A DNA stretch of 64,000 nt from Streptomyces sp. NBC_01268 (GCF_036240795.1 NZ_CP108454.1:2790001-2854000), one strand, 5' to 3'. Positions 25,567-35,958 are shown, counted from the first letter of the stretch. Numbers and translations: made by a program. The notes: generated by a model from the sequence alone, not told the origin.

Positions 25567-25584
25567 CTCCCGGAGGACCGGGAG
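25567..25584 (-). other. Small hairpin in the rplU leader
   Basis: CTCCCGG and CCGGGAG form a 7-bp stem with an AGGA loop about 100 bases before the L21 start and inside the predicted leader. It may be part of an autoregulatory site; this is not shown. Confidence 0.35.
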
Positions 25585-25628
25585 GGAGGTGCTCAGAGGT
25601 GTGGCGCTATCAGACACGCCGACGGTCT

Positions 25629-25658
25629 AGGTTACGGGCGGCTCCCGCAGGGGGTCAA
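25629..25658 (-). promoter_or_regulatory. Promoter of rplU-rpmA
   Basis: TTGACC (25658-25653) and TAACCT (25634-25629) are separated by 18 bases, a good vegetative (HrdB-type) promoter. The -35 box overlaps the galU stop codon. Confidence 0.65.
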
Positions 25659-26593
25659 ATCCCGGCCGCGTCGCCCGACGGGTCGCCCGCGGAGGTCTCC
25701 GCGACGAAGCCCTTGAGCCAGGCGCGGAAGTCCGGGCCCAGGTCCTCGCGCTCGCAGGCGAGCCGCACGATGGCCCGCAGGTAGTCGCCACGGTCGCCCG
25801 TGTCGTACCGGCGGCCCTTGAAGACGACGCCGTGCACGGGGCCGCCCAGCTTCTCGTCGGCCGCCATCTTCTGCAGCGCGTCGGTGAGCTGGATCTCACC
25901 GCCGCGGCCCGGCTCGGTCTCGCCGAGGACGCCGAAGACGGCCGGGTCGAGGACGTAGCGGCCGATGATCGCGTAGTTGCTCGGCGCGTCCGCCGCGTCC
26001 GGCTTCTCGACCAGGCCGGTGATCCGCACGACGTCGGCGTCGCCGGTCGGCTCGACGGCCGCGCAGCCGTACAGGTGGATCTGCGCCGGGTCGACCTCCA
26101 TCAGCGCGACGACGCTGCCGCCGCCGGCCGCGAGGACCTCCAGCATCCGGGCGAGCAGCGGGTCGCGCGGGTCGATCAGGTCGTCGCCGAGGAGGACCGC
26201 GAAGGGCTCGTCGCCGACGTGCGGCTGCGCGCACAGCACGGCGTGGCCCAGGCCCCGCGGGTCGCCCTGGCGCACGTAGTGCATGGTGGCGAGCTCGCTG
26301 GACTCCTGGACCCGCGCGAGGCGCTCCTCGTCACCCTTGCGGGTGAGCGCCTCCTCCAGCTCGTAGTTGCGGTCGAAGTGGTCCTCGAGCGGACGCTTGT
26401 TGCGGCCGGTGATCATCAGGACGTCCGACAGACCCGCCGAGACCGCCTCCTCCACCACGTACTGGATCGCCGGCTTGTCGACGACCGGCAGCATCTCCTT
26501 GGGCGTCGCCTTCGTGGCGGGAAGGAAGCGCGTGCCGAGACCGGCGGCGGGGATGACGGCCTTGCGCACCTGGGGGGCGGGGGTGTTGTTCAT
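25655..26593 (-). CDS. galU: UTP-glucose-1-phosphate uridylyltransferase
   Basis: The 312-residue enzyme makes UDP-glucose. It starts MNNTPAPQVRKAVIPAAGLG and has TRFLPATKATPKEMLPVVDKP, QYVVEEAVSAG, LGDDLID and GEIQLTDAL, the GalU set. The frame is open to 26662, but the ATG at 26593 sits just before the nucleotide motif and has AGGA upstream. It lies between rne and rplU, which are normally close neighbours. Its product is the substrate of galE and a general precursor for the polymer genes at 7691-23202. The stop overlaps the rplU promoter. Confidence 0.94.
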   Translation of the reverse strand: MNNTPAPQVRKAVIPAAGLGTRFLPATKATPKEMLPVVDKPAIQYVVEEAVSAGLSDVLMITGRNKRPLEDHFDRNYELEEALTRKGDEERLARVQESSELATMHYVRQGDPRGLGHAVLCAQPHVGDEPFAVLLGDDLIDPRDPLLARMLEVLAAGGGSVVALMEVDPAQIHLYGCAAVEPTGDADVVRITGLVEKPDAADAPSNYAIIGRYVLDPAVFGVLGETEPGRGGEIQLTDALQKMAADEKLGGPVHGVVFKGRRYDTGDRGDYLRAIVRLACEREDLGPDFRAWLKGFVAETSAGDPSGDAAGI

Positions 26594-26629
26594 CGGGCTG
26601 GTTCCTGGTTTCCGATCGGGTTCAAAACC

Positions 26630-26664
26630 GTGTGGACCGTCCTCGGGAGGAGGACGGTCCACAC
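26630..26664 (-). terminator. Hairpin terminator of rne
   Basis: A perfect 15-bp stem (GTGTGGACCGTCCTC) with a GGGAG loop stands 20 bases after the rne stop and before galU, so galU has its own promoter or depends on read-through. Confidence 0.8.
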
Positions 26665-26684
26665 GGACTGCGTCGGGGACTGGG

Positions 26685-29600
26685 TCAGTCCTGCGCGGGG
26701 GCCGCGGTCTTCTTCACGGCCTTCTTGGCGGTCGTCGTCTTCTTCGCCGCCGTCTTCTTGGTCGCCGCCGTCTTCTTGGTGGCGGCCTTCTTGGCGGTGG
26801 CCTTCTTGGCCGTCTTACGGGCCGTCTTCTTGGCCGCCGGAGCGGCCTCGGCCTCCGGGGCGGCCTCGTCGGCCGGAGCCTCGGCGGGCGCCTCGGTCGC
26901 GGGGGCCGAAGCCACCACGAGCACGGCGGCCTCCTCGGCACCCGCGGGCGCGCCGGCCGGGGCGGTGGCCTTGCGGACCACCCGGCGACGGGCCTTCGGC
27001 GGGGCGGCCACGGGGGCCTCCTCGACGACCGGGGCGGGCTCGGCGACCGGCTCCGGGGCCTCCTCGGCGGCGACCGTCTCGACCACCGTCTCGGCGACCG
27101 GCTCCGGGGTGGAGACCACCGGGGCGGACACCTTGCGGGTGGCCCGGCGGCGGGTCCGGGGGGCGGGGGCCTCGGGGGCCTGCTCCTCGACGACCGGGGC
27201 GGCCTCGACGACCGGGGCCTCGACGACCGGCTCCGGCTTCGGCTCGGGCTTCGCCTCCGGGACAACAACCTCGAAGGTCTCCGTCTCGGTCACGACCGGT
27301 GCGGCGACCGGCGCCGACACCCGGCGGGTCGCCCGGCGGCGGCCACGACCGCGCGTGGCGGCGGCCTCGGCCTCCGCGGCGCTGCCGTACAGCTCCTCGT
27401 CCGCGGCGATCGGCTCGGGCAGCGCCACCGGGGCGGCGAGCTCGGCCGCGAGCTCGGCCTCGGTCTCGGCCGGGGTCTCGTGGACCTCGGTCTCGTGGCC
27501 GTGCTCGTGCTCGTGGGCGTGTCCCTCGCCACCGCGGCCGCGCTTCTTCGAGCGCTTGCCGCCGCCACCGCCACCGTGGGTGGGCGGCTGCTCCATGTGG
27601 ACGATGACACCGCGCCCGTTGCAGTGGACGCAGGTCTCCGAGAAGGACTCCAGGAGGCCCTGGCCGACCCGCTTGCGGGTCATCTGCACCAGGCCGAGCG
27701 AGGTGACCTCGGCCACCTGGTGCTTGGTCCGGTCACGGCCCAGGCACTCCAGGAGGCGGCGCAGCACCAGGTCGCGGTTGGACTCCAGGACCATGTCGAT
27801 GAAGTCGATGACGACGATGCCGCCCAGGTCGCGCAGCCGCAGCTGGCGCACGATCTCCTCGGCCGCTTCGAGGTTGTTCCTCGTCACGGTCTCTTCGAGG
27901 TTGCCGCCCTGGCCGGTGAACTTGCCGGTGTTGACGTCGACGACGATCATCGCCTCGGTCTTGTCGATCACCAGCGAGCCGCCGGAGGGCAGCCAGACCT
28001 TGCGGTCCAGCGCCTTCATCAGCTGCTCGTCGATCCGGTACGTCGCGAAGACGTCGACCTCGCTGGTCCACCTGGACAGGCGGTCGGCCAGGTCCGGGGC
28101 GACGTGGTTCACGTAGCCGTGGATGGTCTCCCAGGCGTCGTCGCCGCTGACGATGACCTTGGAGAAGTCCTCGTTGAAGATGTCGCGGACGACCCGGACG
28201 GTCATGTCCGGCTCGCCGTACAGCAGGCTCGGCGCGGACGTCGAGATCTGCGCGGCCTTCTTCTGGATGTCGGCCCACTGCGCCTGCAGGCGCTCGACGT
28301 CGCGGCGCAGCTCGTCCTCGCTCGCGCCCTCGGCGGCGGTGCGCACGATGACGCCCGCGTCCTCGGGGACGATCTTCTTGAGGATGGTCTTCAGACGCGC
28401 GCGCTCGGTGTCGGGCAGCTTGCGGCTGATACCGGTCATCGAGCCCTCGGGCACGTAGACCAGGTAGCGGCCGGGCAGCGAGACCTGGCTGGTCAGGCGG
28501 GCGCCCTTGTGGCCGATCGGGTCCTTGGTGACCTGCACCAGGACCGACTGGCCGGACTTGAGGGCGGCCTCGATGCGGCGCGGGCCGTTGCCCATGCCGA
28601 GCGCCTCGAAGTTGACCTCGCCGGCGTACAGGACGGCGTTGCGGCCCTTGCCGATGTCGACGAAGGCGGCCTCCATCGACGGCAGCACGTTCTGGACCTT
28701 GCCCAGGTAGACGTTGCCGACGTACGAGGTGGCCTGCTCCTTGTTGACGTAGTGCTCGACGAGCACGTTGTCTTCCAGGACGCCGATCTGGGTGCGTTCG
28801 CCGTTCTGGCGGACGACCATCACGCGCTCGACGGCCTCGCGGCGGGCGAGGAACTCGGCCTCGGTGATGATCGGGACCCGGCGGCGGCCCTGCTCGCGGC
28901 CCTCGCGGCGGCGCTGCTTCTTGGCCTCCAGACGGGTCGAGCCCTTGATGGACTGGACCTCGTCGGACGGCTCGCCCTTCTCGCGGGCCGGGCGGGGCTC
29001 GCGGACCTTGACGACCGTGCGGACGCCGTCCTCGTCGGCGCCCTCGGCCTCGGCGGACGCGTCACCGCTGCGGCGACGGCGACGGCGGCGACGGCGGGAG
29101 CTGCTGCTGCCCGACCCGGCGGCGTCCTCGTCGGCCTCGTCGGCCTCGTCCTCGGCGTGGAGCTCGTCGGTCTCCTCGCCCTCCTCGGTCTCGTCCGACT
29201 CCTCGGCCTCGGCGAGCTCGCCGCGGCGACGGCGACGGCCGCCCCGGCGGCGACGGCGGGACGGGCGGTCCTCGTACTCGTCGGCCTCGTCGGTCTCGAC
29301 GGCCTCGGTCTCGGCATCCGCCTCGGAGGTGGACTCGACCTCGGGCTCGTCGGCGACGGTGGCCGGGACGGGCTCGACCGCGACGGGCTCGCCACGGCGG
29401 CGACGGCGACGGCGCGAGCCGGTCTCGGCGCGCTCGGCCTCGGCCTCGACCGTCTCCAGGGTCACGGGGGCCTCGGCGACCTCGGCGACCTCGGTGGTCT
29501 CCTCCTCCGGCTCCTCCTCGACGGCCTCGGCGGCGGCGATGTACGCGGCCGTCTCCGGCGTCTGGAACATCGGCTCGGTGAAGACCGGCGGCTGGAAGAC

Positions 29601-30446
29601 GGCGACGGCGGGGCGCGCGGCGCGGCGGGTGCGGGGCGCCTCGGCCTGGGTGGACGGCTCGGCGGTGAACTGCGGCGAGGTGGCGCGGCGGCGGGTGCGG
29701 CCACGGGTGGCGGCCTGCTCGGCGGCGGCGACCTCGGCGGCGTGCGAGGCGATCTCCTCGACGGTGTCCTCGGGCAGCGCCTCGCCGGAGGTCTCGGCGG
29801 CGATCTCCGCGGCGGCGTCCGGGGTCACCGCGGGCGCGGTGGCCTTGCGGGTGGCGCGGCGGCGGGTACGCGGGGCCGGGGCGGCCTCCTCGACCGGCGC
29901 GGCGGGGGCCTCGGCGACCGGCGCGGCCGGGGCCTCGGCGGACGTGGCGGCCTCGACCGTGGTCTCGGGCGCGGTGGCCTTGCGGGTGGCGCGGCGGCGG
30001 GCACGGGGGGCCGGAGCGGCCTCCTCGACCGGCTCGGCCGGGGTCTCGGCGACCGGAGCGGCCTCGACGGCCGGGGCGGCCGGGGCCTCGGCGGACGTGG
30101 CGGCGCGGGTGGCGCGGCGGCGGGTACGCGGGGCCGGGGCGGCCTCCTCGACCGGCGCGGCGGGGGCCTCGGCGACCGGCGCGGCCTCGACCGTGGTCTC
30201 GGGTGCGGTGGCCTTGCGGGTGGCGCGGCGGCGGGCACGGGGGGCCGGAGCGGCCTCCTCGGCGGCCGGCGCGGCCGGGGTCTCGGCGACCGGAGCGGCG
30301 GGGGCCTCGGTGGTCCCGGCCGTCACCGGCGGGCCGGCCGGGCGGGACGCCGCACGGCGCCGACGGCGCGGCGGCAGCTTGTCACCGGGTGCGTCGCTGT
30401 CGGCGCCACCTGTGTTCTCGGTGTTCTCTTCGTGCTGTTCGAGCAT
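26685..30446 (-). CDS. rne: Ribonuclease E/G, very long form
   Basis: The endonuclease has 1253 residues. The first 530 are low complexity: Ala/Pro/Glu repeats with RRRATRKATAPE-like basic patches, then acidic and Arg-rich blocks. The catalytic core spans about 530-960: an S1 domain (VMVVRQNGERTQIGVLEDN, VGNVYLGKVQNVLPSMEAAF), RNase-H-like and DNase-I-like parts with IVVDVNTGKFTG and GGIVVIDFIDM (catalytic Asp), and the zinc link CVHCNGRG. The tail is basic and ends in a histone-H1-like Lys/Ala run. The core sits in the middle, as known for Streptomyces RNase ES. The ATG at 30446 has GGGAG upstream. Low-complexity arms probably bind RNA and partners such as PNPase. Confidence 0.95.
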   Translation of the reverse strand: MLEQHEENTENTGGADSDAPGDKLPPRRRRRAASRPAGPPVTAGTTEAPAAPVAETPAAPAAEEAAPAPRARRRATRKATAPETTVEAAPVAEAPAAPVEEAAPAPRTRRRATRAATSAEAPAAPAVEAAPVAETPAEPVEEAAPAPRARRRATRKATAPETTVEAATSAEAPAAPVAEAPAAPVEEAAPAPRTRRRATRKATAPAVTPDAAAEIAAETSGEALPEDTVEEIASHAAEVAAAEQAATRGRTRRRATSPQFTAEPSTQAEAPRTRRAARPAVAVFQPPVFTEPMFQTPETAAYIAAAEAVEEEPEEETTEVAEVAEAPVTLETVEAEAERAETGSRRRRRRRGEPVAVEPVPATVADEPEVESTSEADAETEAVETDEADEYEDRPSRRRRRGGRRRRRGELAEAEESDETEEGEETDELHAEDEADEADEDAAGSGSSSSRRRRRRRRRSGDASAEAEGADEDGVRTVVKVREPRPAREKGEPSDEVQSIKGSTRLEAKKQRRREGREQGRRRVPIITEAEFLARREAVERVMVVRQNGERTQIGVLEDNVLVEHYVNKEQATSYVGNVYLGKVQNVLPSMEAAFVDIGKGRNAVLYAGEVNFEALGMGNGPRRIEAALKSGQSVLVQVTKDPIGHKGARLTSQVSLPGRYLVYVPEGSMTGISRKLPDTERARLKTILKKIVPEDAGVIVRTAAEGASEDELRRDVERLQAQWADIQKKAAQISTSAPSLLYGEPDMTVRVVRDIFNEDFSKVIVSGDDAWETIHGYVNHVAPDLADRLSRWTSEVDVFATYRIDEQLMKALDRKVWLPSGGSLVIDKTEAMIVVDVNTGKFTGQGGNLEETVTRNNLEAAEEIVRQLRLRDLGGIVVIDFIDMVLESNRDLVLRRLLECLGRDRTKHQVAEVTSLGLVQMTRKRVGQGLLESFSETCVHCNGRGVIVHMEQPPTHGGGGGGKRSKKRGRGGEGHAHEHEHGHETEVHETPAETEAELAAELAAPVALPEPIAADEELYGSAAEAEAAATRGRGRRRATRRVSAPVAAPVVTETETFEVVVPEAKPEPKPEPVVEAPVVEAAPVVEEQAPEAPAPRTRRRATRKVSAPVVSTPEPVAETVVETVAAEEAPEPVAEPAPVVEEAPVAAPPKARRRVVRKATAPAGAPAGAEEAAVLVVASAPATEAPAEAPADEAAPEAEAAPAAKKTARKTAKKATAKKAATKKTAATKKTAAKKTTTAKKAVKKTAAPAQD
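29820..30320 (-). repeat. Imperfect tandem repeats in the N-terminal arm of RNase E
   Basis: Four to five degenerate copies, each about 105-145 bp, encode the unit EEAAPAPRxRRRATRKATAPE followed by Ala/Pro/Glu spacer. They share the block GCGGTGGCCTTGCGGGTGGC or a close variant on the plus strand. Confidence 0.7.
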
Positions 30447-30579
30447 GCGGGCGGTTCTCCCGTCACGCCCCCGGGCGCCGCGTCTGGTTCCGGTCCGGCG
30501 GCACGAACGCGCGAGGTGCACGGTGCCGCCGTCCGGGGCGCGGGCGCCGCACGGGAGCTGTAGGTCTGGCTCGCCGGTT

Positions 30580-30600
30580 CCGTACGCCCTCTGCGTACGG
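30580..30600 (-). other. Hairpin in the rne upstream region
   Basis: CCGTACGC and GCGTACGG form a perfect 8-bp stem with a five-base loop, about 135 bases before the rne ATG. A TTGACC box lies just upstream (30623-30618) with no good -10. RNase E genes are often autoregulated through leader structures; that role here is only a possibility. Confidence 0.35.
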
Positions 30601-30681
30601 CCTGGCGAAAGTCTTGTGGTCAAAGCGCTGCCCGACCCAGGTGGCTCCCGAGTACGAGGGCTGCGCTACAACGACCGCTCC

Positions 30682-31515
30682 TTACGCGGTGCCCGCACCC
30701 GGCGCCGTCGCTGAGGCGGTCTCGGCGGCCGTGGATGGGGCGGCCGTGACTGCCTCGCGGTCGGGCGCGAGCGGGTCGGTCACCGTGCCGGACTCCTCGT
30801 CGAAGAGCCCCTGCGCCAGCCTGGTCACCGCAGCGGGGACCGGCGGCGCCAGGTCGGCCACAGCTCGGAGACCGGACAGGACGTCGTCGGGTCGTACGGC
30901 AGGTGTCACGTGCCGAACAACCAGCCGCAGTATCGCACAGGCGCTGTCCAGCGGCCTATCACCCTGGGGATCGCCCGGGGCGGCGGCCGAGGTCAGCTCG
31001 ACGACGGCGGCGCGGGTGTCGAAGGTGCGGATGCCGTTCTTGGTCTTGCGCTGTACTTCCACCGTCTCGGCCGCGAGAAACGTCTCGACGGCCTTCCGCA
31101 CGTCCTCGGGGTCGACGCCGTCCAGCCGCAGCTCCCACACGGAGGCGGTCAGGCGGTCGGCGAGGCCGGAGGTGCGGGCCTCCACGGCGTCGGTGATGTC
31201 GAGGCCGTCCGGCAGGGACTCGTCCAGCAGGCGCCGGAGCGTCTGCGGGTCGCGCGTCTCGGCGAGGGCGATCTCCAGGTACTCGGCCTCGGAGCCCGTG
31301 CCCGTGGGGGCGGCGTTGGCGTACGACACCTTGGGGTGCGGGGTGAAACCGGCCGAGTACGCCATCGGCACCTCGGCGCGGCGCAGGGCCCGCTCGAAGG
31401 CGCGCTGGAAGTCACGGTGGCTGGTGAACCGGAGGCGGCCGCGCTTGGTGTAGCGCAGTCGGATGCGCTGCACCGCGGGTGCGGGCGGCGGGCCTTCGGG
31501 CTGTCGCTTGCCCAG
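30682..31515 (-). CDS. TIGR03936-family radical-SAM-linked protein (DUF2344)
   Basis: The product is about 277 residues. Its core (QRIRLRYTKRGRLRFTSHRD, FERALRRAEVPMAYSAGFTPHPK, GTGSEAEYLEI) is the signature of the radical-SAM-linked family. These proteins are encoded beside, or fused to, TIGR03960 B12-binding radical SAM enzymes, one of which is at 32445. The conserved N-terminus (GKRQPEGPPPAPAVQRIRL) extends upstream of the first possible GTG (31473). The only codon fitting the GAGGAG ribosome site eight bases away is CTG at 31515. I therefore annotate a CTG start, with GTG 31473 as the alternative. The C-terminal 50 residues are Ala/Thr-rich linker. Its biochemical role is unknown. Confidence 0.82.
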   Translation of the reverse strand: MGKRQPEGPPPAPAVQRIRLRYTKRGRLRFTSHRDFQRAFERALRRAEVPMAYSAGFTPHPKVSYANAAPTGTGSEAEYLEIALAETRDPQTLRRLLDESLPDGLDITDAVEARTSGLADRLTASVWELRLDGVDPEDVRKAVETFLAAETVEVQRKTKNGIRTFDTRAAVVELTSAAAPGDPQGDRPLDSACAILRLVVRHVTPAVRPDDVLSGLRAVADLAPPVPAAVTRLAQGLFDEESGTVTDPLAPDREAVTAAPSTAAETASATAPGAGTA

Positions 31516-31703
31516 TGGTTCTTCTCCTCGGTGCGGGGCGGGCGCGGTGTGGCGCCGCCCACGAAATGCGGTGGCTGTCCTGGGGGGCCCACCCGGCTCA
31601 CCCCCGTGGGAACGGGGAGATCTCGGGTGCGGGCGCCGCGCCGGGGACGTTCGTTGTACTACCCAGAGTACGCGCCGAGACCACCTGTGGTTCCCCGGGC
31701 CGG

Positions 31704-32360
31704 TCAGGCGGGCCCGCCGAAGAGGGCCCGCCACACCTCCCGGGTGGCGGTGCGGACGGCCCGTGCGACCTCGGCGGCCGGGTGCAGGGCGTAGGTGCGC
31801 AGCCAGTGGCCGACGGGGGTCAGGACGACGCGGTAGGTCCAGGCGAGGGGGCGGCCGACCGCGTGCCACAGGACCCAGGAGACGGCGCGGCCGACGGCCC
31901 GGGAGACCTCGCCGGCGATCCGCCAGGCCCAGGCGAGGGCGGCGCCCACGATCCGGAGGCCGGCACCCAGCACCCGGCCGACGGGCGCCAGCACGTACCT
32001 CCAGAGCCAGCCGAGGGGGGTGAGGACCACCAGGTCGACCACCCACCACAGGGCGCGGGCGACCGGGACGACGACCCAGCGCCAGAGCCAGCCCAGCGGG
32101 GTCAGGAGCAGCGTGTCGACCAGCCACCACAGGGCCTTGGCGACCGGCACGACGACCCAGCGCCAGAGCCAGCCCAGCGGAGTGAGGATCAGCACGTCGA
32201 TCAGCCGTCCGAGGGCCCGGCCGACCGGGGCGAGGACCCCTCGCCACAGGTGCCGCAGGCAGTAGGCGACGGCGTCCCAGACCAGCCGGAGGGGGACGAC
32301 GATCACGAGGGCGATGCCTCGCGCCACCGCGGTGAGACAACCTGGGTTTTCCGTGTTCAT
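31704..32360 (-). CDS. Membrane protein built of Trp-rich 27-residue repeats
   Basis: The 218-residue protein consists almost entirely of a degenerate 27-residue repeat. The clearest three copies centre on TPLGWLWRWVVVPVAxALWW; flanking copies are TPLGWLWRYVLAPVGRVLG, AAALAWAWRI-like and RPLAWTYRVVLTPVGHWL. Each unit has two hydrophobic strands or half-helices broken by Pro, with Trp and Arg at fixed places. There is no signal peptide or catalytic motif. A tight hairpin-like membrane solenoid or peripheral amphipathic stack is likely. The ATG at 32360 (MNTENPGCL) is used; the frame is open to 32414. It sits between two members of the radical-SAM pair. I do not recognise a function. Confidence 0.8.
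   Translation of the reverse strand: MNTENPGCLTAVARGIALVIVVPLRLVWDAVAYCLRHLWRGVLAPVGRALGRLIDVLILTPLGWLWRWVVVPVAKALWWLVDTLLLTPLGWLWRWVVVPVARALWWVVDLVVLTPLGWLWRYVLAPVGRVLGAGLRIVGAALAWAWRIAGEVSRAVGRAVSWVLWHAVGRPLAWTYRVVLTPVGHWLRTYALHPAAEVARAVRTATREVWRALFGGPA
32001..32243 (-). repeat. 81-bp tandem repeat (three clear copies)
   Basis: The landmark CCAGAGCCAG recurs at 32001, 32082 and 32163, exactly 81 bp apart. Each unit is highly similar over its length and encodes 27 residues of the Trp-rich membrane protein. Confidence 0.85.
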
Positions 32361-32374
32361 GACCGGAACGACGC

Positions 32375-32412
32375 GACGGCCCGGCGAAGGGTTTCCCCTT
32401 CGCCGGGCCGTC
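32375..32412 (-). terminator. Hairpin terminator of the radical SAM gene
   Basis: A perfect 16-bp stem (GACGGCCCGGCGAAGG) with a GTTTCC loop lies 33 bases after the stop of the radical SAM gene and just before the Trp-rich repeat gene. It may isolate that gene transcriptionally. Confidence 0.8.
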
Positions 32413-32444
32413 ACCAGAGCGTTATGGCGCTCGCCGTGCGGGTC

Positions 32445-34376
<1,932 letters not shown>

Positions 34377-34428
34377 CTCGAACCTTCGTGAGCTGGCAGG
34401 GGGGCGACTCTCAAGCGTACCCCGGTGC

Positions 34429-35946
34429 TCAGCGGCTCAGGGACGCCCGGATTCCCGGGGCCGCGGCCCACTCCCAGAGTCCGGGCAGCTCACGCTCCCG
34501 CGCGGCGGCCGCGGCCTCCTCCCGTCCGTACAGGAGTCCCCAGGTGAACGTGGTCTCGCCGGCCGTGTGCGCCTGGATGGCGATCTCGCGCAGCGCGGCG
34601 CGGGCGACGACGCTGTCCTGGTGTTCGCCGAGGAGGGACTGGACGGCCTTCACGCGCTTGGCGAACCGCTTGGCGGGCTTGCCGAGGACGGGGCGGGCGG
34701 CGTCGGCGGCGTAGCGGGTGCGCTTGGCGGCCTTGCGGGCGGCGTGCAGGGCGAGGTCGCGCTCGTGGCCGGGGGCGAGCGCGAGGGCGTGCTCGACCCG
34801 GCCGGCGAGCCGGGCGAAGTCCTTGCGGACGGCGCGGGCGAGGACCTCGGGGGCATCGTGGGCGGCGGCGGCGCGCAGCGGCGGGTCGGCGAGCAGCGCG
34901 TCGAGGGCGTCCAGGAGCGCGAGGTGGCGCGGGGAGTCCAGTGCGACGAGCACCGTGCGCCGGGCGTCCTCGGTGCGGCGCACCGCGCGGGCGCGCAGCC
35001 GGGCGCGGACCCGGCCGAGGCGGAGGGTGCTGGGCAGTTCGTCGAGCCGGGCGGTCAGGCGGGCGGTGAGCACCTCCTCGTCGCGGGCGGCGCCGAGCTC
35101 GCCGGCAAGCCACTTCAGCTCCTCGCCGAGGCGGTCGGTGACGGCGCGGTCGAGGACCTTGCGGTACGTCTTGAAGGTGCTGCGGAGCCTGCGGCAGGCG
35201 ACCCGCATCTGGTGCACGGCGTCGGGCAGGTCGCGCCGGACGGCGGGGTCGAAGGCGACGACGGCGTCGGCCTGCTCCCGTACGTAGGCGAGGACGGCGT
35301 GTCCTGCGCTGCCCGGGGCTCCGCCGGCGTCCGCGGGCCGGGGAGCGGGCGCGCCCGTCTCCTCCAGCGCCCTGGCCAGCTTCGACGGTGCGGCCGAGGG
35401 GCGGATGCCGGCCTTCTTGAGGCGTTTCTCGACGGCGTCGAGGAGTGCCTCGTCGGCGTCGTCCGCCAGTTCGACCTCGATCTCGGTCCAGGTGGCCTCG
35501 CCCGTTCCGGTGAGGCGGTCGGCCCGGACGGTGTCGACGGACAGTTCGGCGAGCGGGCGGCCGTCGGCGTCGAGCAGCAGGCGCACGTCGCGGGAGGAGC
35601 GCAGGCGCACGACGGGAACGACCCGGGTGCCCCGGACGCGGGAACGCAGGAGCCCCGCCAGGGAGGCCGGAAGGGTCTCCGTGAGCGGGGCTCTGATCTC
35701 GTCGCGGATGCCGGCGGCGACGGGGACCTTGAGGTGCCAGCCCTCGTCCGCGCCGCCGGTGCGGCGGCGCAGGGTGAGGGCGTCGGCGGCCAGCCGCAGG
35801 TCCGGCGTGTCGTAGTAGACGGCGTCCAGCTCGGTGACGCCCTCGTCCCGGACGGCGGCCACGCCCCCGGTGCCGACGAGGTCGGGGACCGCCGTCTTCT
35901 CCGTGGCCTCGTACTTACGCTCGATCTCGCGCTTCGTCTCCGCCAT
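34429..35946 (-). CDS. CYTH and CHAD domain protein
   Basis: The 505-residue protein has an N-terminal CYTH triphosphate-tunnel domain (residues 1-200) with the ExExK signature in REIERKYEAT and alternating acidic/basic strands. A C-terminal CHAD domain (about 220-490) is rich in conserved His, Arg and Lys (VHQMRVACRRLRSTFKTYRK, LHAARKAAKRTRYAAD). CYTH domains bind triphosphates or polyphosphate, and CHAD domains bind inorganic polyphosphate, so a polyphosphate-related role is likely. The ATG at 35946 has TAGATT six bases upstream and no ribosome site. Confidence 0.93.
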   Translation of the reverse strand: MAETKREIERKYEATEKTAVPDLVGTGGVAAVRDEGVTELDAVYYDTPDLRLAADALTLRRRTGGADEGWHLKVPVAAGIRDEIRAPLTETLPASLAGLLRSRVRGTRVVPVVRLRSSRDVRLLLDADGRPLAELSVDTVRADRLTGTGEATWTEIEVELADDADEALLDAVEKRLKKAGIRPSAAPSKLARALEETGAPAPRPADAGGAPGSAGHAVLAYVREQADAVVAFDPAVRRDLPDAVHQMRVACRRLRSTFKTYRKVLDRAVTDRLGEELKWLAGELGAARDEEVLTARLTARLDELPSTLRLGRVRARLRARAVRRTEDARRTVLVALDSPRHLALLDALDALLADPPLRAAAAHDAPEVLARAVRKDFARLAGRVEHALALAPGHERDLALHAARKAAKRTRYAADAARPVLGKPAKRFAKRVKAVQSLLGEHQDSVVARAALREIAIQAHTAGETTFTWGLLYGREEAAAAARERELPGLWEWAAAPGIRASLSR

Positions 35947-35952
35947 GAGTCG

Positions 35953-35958
35953 AATCTA
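35953..35958 (-). promoter_or_regulatory. Leaderless -10 hexamer of the CYTH/CHAD gene
   Basis: TAGATT on the minus strand ends six bases before the ATG at 35946. Confidence 0.5.

Noticed and set aside
29820..30320. Possible CRISPR-like array
   Set aside because: The repeats are degenerate, in frame and encode the RNase E arm; there are no unique spacers of constant length and no cas genes.
26367..30563. Plus-strand open frame of 1398 codons
   Set aside because: It is the antisense shadow of rne. High GC and repeats keep it open; its composition is low-complexity Gly/Leu/Arg and it has no start signals.
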